Part shown: positions 62,001 through 64,000 of the stretch, one piece after another
Layout of the letters: the number at the start of each line of letters is the position of its first letter
Position numbering within the stretch: position 1 is the first letter of the stretch
NCBI GenBank assembly: GCA_003118195.1
Contig: BEXV01000009.1
Location: 21,216-85,215, forward strand
Direction of reading: 5' to 3'
DNA: 64,000 bases
From: Hemicentrotus pulcherrimus
Lineage: Eukaryota; Echinodermata; Echinoidea; Camarodonta; Strongylocentrotidae
Program-made: the position numbers and the translations under genes
Notes under the pieces: generated by a model
What the model saw: the letters and a program-made list of their open reading frames with translations, nothing else
The model's database searches: none
Told to the model about the DNA's origin: nothing

Positions 62001-62076
62001 ATTCCTTCATATATGTGTCAAAGAGCATGGCGTTACTGATCCCGATACCACAGAACGTCAGATAAGTCTCCAAGAG
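12290..62076 (-). CDS. PDE11A: PDE11A-type dual-specificity cyclic nucleotide phosphodiesterase, 16 exons, lacks N-terminus
   Basis: Gene-level entry. Exons (5' to 3', - strand): 61987-62076, 57990-58130, 41514-41677, 39882-39970, 37487-37554, 30712-30855, 30032-30178, 28123-28230, 27081-27190, 17941-18031, 16845-16945, 16050-16127, 14626-14689, 14121-14195, 13597-13680, 12290-12430. They total 1695 bp, 564 residues plus TAG, with all introns GT-AG and the frame continuous. The family hydrolyses cAMP and cGMP. Order: end of GAF-A, linker, GAF-B (with N-x-x-x-x-F-x-x-x-D-E, here [13 protein letters not shown]), then the catalytic domain with [19 protein letters not shown], a metal Asp in TASDVA and the purine-binding Gln in [11 protein letters not shown]11 rather than PDE5 is favoured by INNTIM, FDDFSL, GHNIF.NLS and [10 protein letters not shown]. 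Length from this point matches the vertebrate protein closely. GAF-A proper and the start codon lie beyond the window. Confidence 0.96.
12635..13109. other. Assembly gap (475 N) between poly-G and poly-C runs
   Basis: The gap lies in the intron between the last two PDE11 coding exons, with a G run (12619-12634) on its left and a C run (13110-13122) on its right. Any frame through it is meaningless. No coding sequence is missing, because the flanking exons join in phase. Confidence 0.99.
13399..13536. mobile_element. Short palindromic MITE, GGCCC-type ends
   Basis: About 138 bp. The left end ggatccagtttcattaagag matches, inverted, the right end cgcaaatctttataagcgggcc. The interior is built of repeated gcgattgat/atcaatcgc palindromes. 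It resembles 55280-55429. Confidence 0.55.
13597..13680 (-). CDS. PDE11A: PDE11 exon 15 of window (substrate-binding Gln)
   Basis: 84 bp, phase 0 to 0; acceptor atttcag, donor gtaggt. It reads [20 protein letters not shown] and GVCIPLYE. The Gln of EMQLGFID is the purine-binding glutamine. [10 protein letters not shown] is PDE11-like, whereas QLGFID is PDE5-like. Confidence 0.97.
14121..14195 (-). CDS. PDE11A: PDE11 exon 14 of window (catalytic domain)
   Basis: 75 bp, phase 0 to 0; acceptor is a T-rich run ending ttttag, donor gtaagc. It reads [20 protein letters not shown] and KIEPT, the conserved EFF.QGD.E helix. Confidence 0.97.
14626..14689 (-). CDS. PDE11A: PDE11 exon 13 of window (second metal Asp)
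   Basis: 64 bp, phase 2 to 0; acceptor atgcag, donor gtgagt. It reads [20 protein letters not shown](K). The Asp of the normally invariant MTACDL block is kept, but the Cys is Ser and the Leu is Val. TKPW is intact. A TTAA MITE starts 49 bp upstream of the acceptor. Confidence 0.94.
14739..15231. mobile_element. TTAA-flanked MITE, 493 bp
   Basis: The terminal inverted repeats AGGTACT(A/T)TGTCCCATTTG are 19 bp with one mismatch. The left flank is TTAA (14735-14738); the right flank is TCAA, a one-base decay. It is in the intron upstream of PDE11 exon 13, 49 bp from the acceptor. No ORF. Confidence 0.8.
15451..15811 (+). repeat. 181-bp direct tandem duplication
   Basis: The unit starts acacccggagaaagctcatg at 15451 and again at 15632, and both end near aaaagcttctttt. 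The copies differ only by a few bases in T and C runs, so it is recent. It lies in the intron between PDE11 exons 12 and 13. Confidence 0.92.
16050..16127 (-). CDS. PDE11A: PDE11 exon 12 of window (catalytic domain)
   Basis: 78 bp, phase 2 to 2; acceptor tttcag, donor gtaagt. It reads [20 protein letters not shown] and NKELL(R). The FFE(L/M) core is conserved and the rest is family-typical variable loop. Confidence 0.93.
16546..16737 (+). mobile_element. TTAA-flanked MITE, family A copy 1, 192 bp
   Basis: TTAA lies at 16542-16545 and 16738-16741. The ends are AGCCTGTCTG and, inverted, AGCCCCACTG. The copy at 10918-11122 is in the opposite orientation. It lies in the PDE11 intron between exons 11 and 12, about 110 bp from the exon 11 donor. 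Confidence 0.72.
16845..16945 (-). CDS. PDE11A: PDE11 exon 11 of window (catalytic domain)
   Basis: 101 bp, phase 0 to 2; acceptor tttcag, donor gtaagt. It reads [20 protein letters not shown] and [13 protein letters not shown](K), the conserved ATDL-type helix with Ser in place of Ala. Confidence 0.97.
17195..17413. repeat. (CAT/CAC/TTC)n trinucleotide-rich block
   Basis: Imperfect ATC, CAC and TTC trinucleotide runs in a PDE11 intron. A similar shorter block lies at 18055-18185. Confidence 0.85.
17531..17891. mobile_element. TTAA-flanked MITE, family B copy 1, 361 bp
   Basis: TTAA lies at 17527-17530 and 17892-17895. The ends AGGAATCCGGTAAC and, inverted, AGGGATCGTTTAAC agree at about 10 of 14 positions. 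The internal sequence is shared, inverted, with 34003-34905. The right end is 45-50 bp from the donor of PDE11 exon 10. Confidence 0.75.
17941..18031 (-). CDS. PDE11A: PDE11 exon 10 of window (catalytic domain)
   Basis: 91 bp, phase 2 to 0; acceptor cggtag, donor gtaagt. It reads [20 protein letters not shown] and [10 protein letters not shown]. Vertebrate PDE11/PDE5 have EHHHF; here it is EYHHF. A TTAA MITE ends 45-50 bp beyond the donor. Confidence 0.96.
19767..20526 (+). repeat. Diverged direct repeat pair about 280 bp long, offset 490 bp
   Basis: The block caaagctcatactattttcc begins at 19767 and at 20257. Both copies continue through tcactttgattt, gatgaggcttctccc and gtaagttaaagcga or gtgagttaaagcga. 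The copies have many differences, including a G-rich expansion in the second. Confidence 0.85.
23688..23830. repeat. (CT)n microsatellite
   Basis: A long interrupted CT/CTTT run in a PDE11 intron. The open frames across it are Leu/Ser low complexity. Confidence 0.95.
24821..25284. mobile_element. TTAA-flanked MITE with perfect 19-bp TIRs, 464 bp
   Basis: The inverted ends AGGTAATACAAAGTTTTGG are identical at both termini. TTAA target duplications lie at 24817-24820 and 25285-25288. No coding capacity. This is the best preserved of the TTAA group. Confidence 0.9.
25875..26024. mobile_element. 150-bp palindromic MITE with GGCCCGAATTCAC ends
   Basis: The left end is ggcccgaattcac and the right end gtgaattcgggcc, perfectly inverted. 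Inside are further inverted motifs built on aaggtttg and caaacct. It lies in a PDE11 intron. Confidence 0.8.
27081..27190 (-). CDS. PDE11A: PDE11 exon 9 of window (HD metal-binding motif)
   Basis: 110 bp, phase 0 to 2; acceptor taacag, donor gtaaga. It reads [20 protein letters not shown] and [16 protein letters not shown](K). [10 protein letters not shown] supplies the His-Asp pair that binds the two catalytic metals. Confidence 0.97.
28123..28230 (-). CDS. PDE11A: PDE11 exon 8 of window (HNxxH catalytic motif)
   Basis: 108 bp, phase 0 to 0; acceptor ttgcag, donor gtaagt. It reads [20 protein letters not shown] and [16 protein letters not shown]. The first His of YHNFRH is the predicted general acid and the second is a metal ligand. 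Most relatives have Trp where this protein has Phe. Confidence 0.97.
29380..30000. repeat. Dispersed repeat family D, copy 1, with internal duplication
   Basis: It contains cacatgaggcgtcattttct and ctgcgttaacg, shared with copies near 30898 and 45860. The segment aatgcaatccaatagcgcaa (29822) is repeated at 29948 in a variant form. The edges are uncertain. Confidence 0.45.
30032..30178 (-). CDS. PDE11A: PDE11 exon 7 of window (start of catalytic domain)
   Basis: 147 bp, phase 0 to 0; acceptor tttacag, donor gtgagt. It reads [40 protein letters not shown] and [10 protein letters not shown] repeat-derived duplication ends about 25 bp outside the donor. Confidence 0.97.
30712..30855 (-). CDS. 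PDE11A: PDE11 exon 6 of window (end of GAF-B, linker helix)
   Basis: 144 bp, phase 0 to 0; acceptor tacag, donor gtaggt. It reads [40 protein letters not shown] and [21 protein letters not shown] is the connecting helix conserved in PDE5, PDE6 and PDE11. Confidence 0.97.
30898..31135. repeat. Dispersed repeat family D, copy 2
   Basis: It contains cacacgaggcgtcatttcct and gacgcaggactacgtc, close to the copies at 29380 and 45860, and gcgtca/tgacgc motifs at both sides. It lies in the intron just upstream of PDE11 exon 6. Confidence 0.5.
33654..33801 (+). repeat. 74-bp tandem duplication
   Basis: The block gcattatacattcaagc begins at 33654 and at 33728. Both copies continue with ttgctccacttc and a tail of aatatcag. 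Confidence 0.8.
34003..34905. mobile_element. TTAA MITE family B copy 2, inverted and interrupted
   Basis: TTAA lies at 33999-34002, followed by AGGCATCG. It aligns as the reverse complement of 17531-17891 (tctgagatgca, agtgcctcaaaaa, gataatcagac) but is split by a 523-bp insertion. The right end is eroded. Confidence 0.7.
34082..34604. mobile_element. Nested 523-bp insertion inside the family B MITE
   Basis: It is bounded by TATATA on both sides (34076-34081 and 34605-34610), while the uninterrupted copy has an unbroken short AT stretch there. Its right part is a long foldback: arms 34465-34500 and 34570-34601, with gaggactggctgttt pairing with aaacagccagtcctc and atatcgactgctt pairing with aagcagtcgatat. 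The family is unknown. Confidence 0.65.
35936..35960. repeat. (TA)n microsatellite
   Basis: About 12 TA units in a PDE11 intron. Confidence 0.9.
36288..36600. repeat. (GA)n purine-rich block
   Basis: About 310 bp of GAGA and GAAA units, with only scattered interruptions on the + strand. Confidence 0.93.
37487..37554 (-). CDS. PDE11A: PDE11 exon 5 of window (GAF-B NKFDE motif)
   Basis: 68 bp, phase 1 to 0; acceptor taacag, donor gtaaga. It reads (G)[20 protein letters not shown] and FE. The motif keeps Asn, Phe and Asp-Glu, with Arg in place of Lys. Confidence 0.96.
37868..38095. repeat. (CT)n microsatellite block
   Basis: Two long CT runs separated by a short non-repetitive stretch, in the intron between PDE11 exons 4 and 5. 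Confidence 0.93.
39882..39970 (-). CDS. PDE11A: PDE11 exon 4 of window (GAF-B)
   Basis: 89 bp, phase 2 to 1; acceptor ttgacag, donor gtaagt. It reads [20 protein letters not shown] and then IRDNKCQTI(G). SLLCMPI is the conserved GAF strand. Confidence 0.95.
41514..41677 (-). CDS. PDE11A: PDE11 exon 3 of window (GAF-B core)
   Basis: 164 bp, phase 0 to 2; acceptor cctatag, donor gtaacc (a weaker donor than its neighbours). It begins [13 protein letters not shown] and continues [20 protein letters not shown] to GQNDPR. The order matches the vertebrate GAF-B segment around the VNISDAY.DPRF motif, here diverged to [11 protein letters not shown]. It is the least conserved exon, but its phase fits both neighbours exactly. 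Confidence 0.9.
45860..46530. repeat. Dispersed repeat family D, longest copy
   Basis: It begins ccgttgcacacgagacatcc and ends aaatgacgcaacgg, so a short inverted CCGTTGC pair bounds about 670 bp. Shared motifs with 29380 and 30898 include ctgcgttagcg, gacgcaccat and ttcacaggtttgactgacgt. No transposase-like ORF. Confidence 0.5.
48360..48730 (+). mobile_element. TTAA-flanked MITE, family C copy 1, 371 bp
   Basis: TTAA lies at 48356-48359 and 48731-48734, with AG...CT ends. It is homologous in inverse orientation to 52969-53357 (ttacactgaatgttcaagat, tactggctg, gcatgtaagtattggtgtg). Confidence 0.78.
49240..49560. repeat. Purine-rich (GA/GGGA)n block
   Basis: The + strand is almost all G and A, broken by a roughly 60-bp unique insert near 49400. 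Confidence 0.9.
50120..50625. repeat. 500-bp polypurine tract
   Basis: Largely GA, GAAA and GGGA repeats on the + strand with a short unique island near 50220-50290. The open frames on both strands are low complexity (Arg/Glu or Leu/Ser). Confidence 0.93.
51590..51670. repeat. (GA)n microsatellite
   Basis: GA/GAAA run of about 75 bp. Confidence 0.93.
52969..53357 (-). mobile_element. TTAA-flanked MITE, family C copy 2, 389 bp
   Basis: TTAA lies at 52965-52968 and 53358-53361. The inverted ends AGATAAAGTTGAGTTCTG and AGATAAACTTAAATTCTG agree at 15 of 18 positions. It is inverted relative to 48360-48730. Confidence 0.82.
55280..55429. mobile_element. Short palindromic MITE, GGCCC-type ends
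   Basis: About 150 bp, from tgccccgtctcatgaagagc to aatacagggccc, with repeated gcgattaatt/gcgattgatt inside. Related to 13399-13536. Confidence 0.5.
57990..58130 (-). CDS. PDE11A: PDE11 exon 2 of window (linker and start of GAF-B)
   Basis: 141 bp, phase 0 to 0; acceptor ttctag, donor gtgagt. It reads [20 protein letters not shown], then [20 protein letters not shown] and [16 protein letters not shown] is the characteristic first strand of the GAF-B fold in this family. Confidence 0.96.
58131..61986 (-). other. 3.9-kb PDE11 intron
   Basis: AT-rich, with a short (TA)n at 59627-59647. I see no exon or repeat with firm structure. A single MITE-like end (cccccTTTAA near 58690) has no partner that I could find. 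Confidence 0.75.
61987..62076 (-). CDS. PDE11A: PDE11 exon 1 of window (end of GAF-A)
   Basis: 90 bp, phase 0 to 0. The acceptor is cttttcag and the donor gtaaga. It reads [20 protein letters not shown] and then [10 protein letters not shown], the last helix of GAF-A running into the inter-GAF linker. Confidence 0.93.
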
Positions 62077-64000
62077 CTGAAAAGTAAAATACAAAAAGAA
62101 AATATACGATTTATCATTTGTGTGTGTTGCGTAAGCGTATGCGTGGGCTTGTAATATGAGCGAGGACATAATACAAAGAAAAGTCCTGAGAAAGAAAGTC
62201 CTCGGATAGCATTACAATAGTCCTCGGATAGCATTACAATAGTCCTCTGATGTCAAACCAAAGAGACCAGTCTTATTACAATTACATTAGGCTTCTGAGG
62301 ACGAACATAAGCTGTCCTCGTTTGGAAAGCTGTACACAGATTCGCCCGAGTGTGTGGGTGCGCGTGTGTGTGTGCGTATTTTTCGCCCGAGTGTGTGGGT
62401 GCGCGTGTGTGTGTGCGTATTTGAGTGTTTGAGAGACGAAAATATCATGACTTGAAAACAAAACACAATGTAAAATGAGTAAATCTAGGATTTCGATTAC
62501 AGGATTACCACATGGGTTACCACTAAGCGCTGCTATTCCCAGACAAAATTACTCGTAGCGACCGCTTATCTCCGGACACCTGCTTTTCTGGAATGTTACC
62601 ACCACCAATGTGTTTGTTCGTGGGGTAATAAGGGAACTTTAAGAAGGTAAGTTGTCCTGGAGGTAGTTACCCAAGTGTATAGATGTTTGGCCCCATGGGA
62701 AGTAGTTCTAGGAACATATTTTGCGGGGTTAGTTGCACACCGATAATATTCCTAGTTGGTGATTGTCTTGGAAGATGTTCTCGCGGGGGGAGTTGTCCGG
62801 ATACGCATGCACAGAGTTTATCCTTGCATAGTCATTACAAATTAAGGTACCAATAAGCGGAGCTTGTTTTTGTTTCAGGAGGAACGTCAAGCCTACCTGT
62901 GCAGATTAATGGATACAGAGGGCTTGGGTGTCTTAATTCACAACATATCACCAATACATGGTAAGCAAACTAATGCCAATGGCTTCTCCTTAATGCATCT
63001 CACCTTACATTTTCCCGTCTGATATAAATCACGAATTCCGAGGTTTGAGGGGGAGGGGGAGTTTGGAGGGGGAGGAGTAGGGGTGGGAGGAGGAGGGGGT
63101 AGGGGAAATGAGGGGGGGTGAGGGTGTGATGGAGGGAGAGGAAGGGAAAAGAGAAGGTGAGAGGGAGGGAGGAAACGAGGGGAAAAGAAAGAAGGGCAGA
63201 GGGAGGGAGCAGAGAGGGAGAGGGAAATGGGGGAGGAAAGGAGCACGGTTACATTTTCAACTTTTCCACATTCTACCCACGTATACATACATCCCATCTC
63301 TACTCAACATTATTTCATTCTTGGTCGTTCTGTAAAGCTCTCTGCCTCTTCCAGATATGATGGCGTCTCTGCTTGTAAAACTGAGAATCAATCATTTGGT
63401 TATATATCGGGAGAAATGACGCGGTGAATTTCCCTAGAGATCCATCGCCGTCGCAGTCCCATTATCCGATGCTCAAGAGAAGAACTATACCGAACTTCTC
63501 AAATATGTAAACAGAGGACACCTTATACCTAAACATATTGATTTATAACAATATAATGTGCTGGCTCGGACATTAGGTCCAGCACTTGCGGGGTGGATGA
63601 TTATCGCAAACCATAATTTTTCGAGTCACCCAGGAAGCCGATTTATGAGTCTGCAGCTGAAATGCGCAAGTTTGTCAAAGTTTCATCTAAATGTTGGAAA
63701 CTATTATTGACCATAAGGTATCAAAAGATGAGCAGCACTGAACAAAAATCTGATATTTTATTATTGTGTGCACTACAAAAAAAATAATCTAATCGCTTAA
63801 TTAGTTTGCTGTGTTGAAAACTCGGATGAACAACAACTAATTCAAAGAATGATAAATGGTGTTACATGATTATTTAAAGTAAAGGTTTTAGTTTCCCTTG
63901 TAGAATCAAAATAAATATAATCTTGATACGATTTGTTGGCAAACTACATCATAATAATCAGGTGTCAAACGAAAGGTTGTAAAATTAGACGCGCAAAATT
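62077..64000 (-). other. PDE11 intron continuing past the window end
   Basis: No GAF-A exon was recognised. It holds a 22-bp repeat (62197-62240), a 41-bp GT-rich tandem pair (62341-62422) and a G/GA-rich block at 63030-63240. Confidence 0.7.
62197..62422 (+). repeat. Two small tandem repeats
   Basis: agtcctcggatagcattaca recurs with a 22-bp period (62197, 62219, partial third). A unit starting ttcgcccgagtgtgtgggtg recurs with a 41-bp period and includes a (GT)n run. Confidence 0.88.

Overview
This is a eukaryotic, intron-rich, AT-rich window with long introns, many microsatellites, tRNA-derived SINEs and short DNA-transposon derivatives. Two protein-coding genes are recognisable, and both are incomplete because they run off the window. 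Gene and repeat style suggests a marine invertebrate deuterostome, most likely an echinoderm. That placement is an inference, and no sequence search was possible.

Layout: (1) 232-3585, + strand: the last four coding exons of a mitochondrial aspartate/glutamate carrier (SLC25A12/SLC25A13, aralar/citrin family). They cover the end of carrier repeat 2, all of repeat 3 and the C-terminal tail. (2) 3586 to about 12289: 3' UTR and intergenic sequence between two convergent genes, with a 209-bp tandem duplication, three SINEs, microsatellites and a TTAA-flanked MITE. (3) 12290-62076, - strand: sixteen exons of a PDE11A-type cyclic nucleotide phosphodiesterase, from the end of GAF-A through GAF-B and the whole catalytic domain to the stop. 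The exons total 1695 bp and encode 564 residues in one continuous frame across 15 GT-AG introns. The N-terminus and most of GAF-A lie beyond the window end. (4) 62077-64000: further intron sequence with no exon I could recognise.

The carrier is a mitochondrial inner-membrane protein. The phosphodiesterase is a predicted cytosolic enzyme hydrolysing cAMP and cGMP. There is no sign that the two act in one pathway. Their proximity is still notable, because SLC25A12 and PDE11A are also linked in human 2q31.

The most structured non-genic signal is a set of eight short elements in five families. Each is flanked by TTAA (one site is TCAA, one end is eroded), and seven of the eight begin with AG. 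Two sit within about 50 bp of PDE11 splice sites. One carries a nested 523-bp insertion. Two families are present as inverted pairs inside the PDE11 transcription unit or its 3' flank. A Helitron/HINE-like element in a carrier intron carries a 144-bp minisatellite with head-to-tail AGGTCA (DR1) arrays. I found no CRISPR array, operon, rRNA or functional tRNA gene, and nothing I would call a new protein system.
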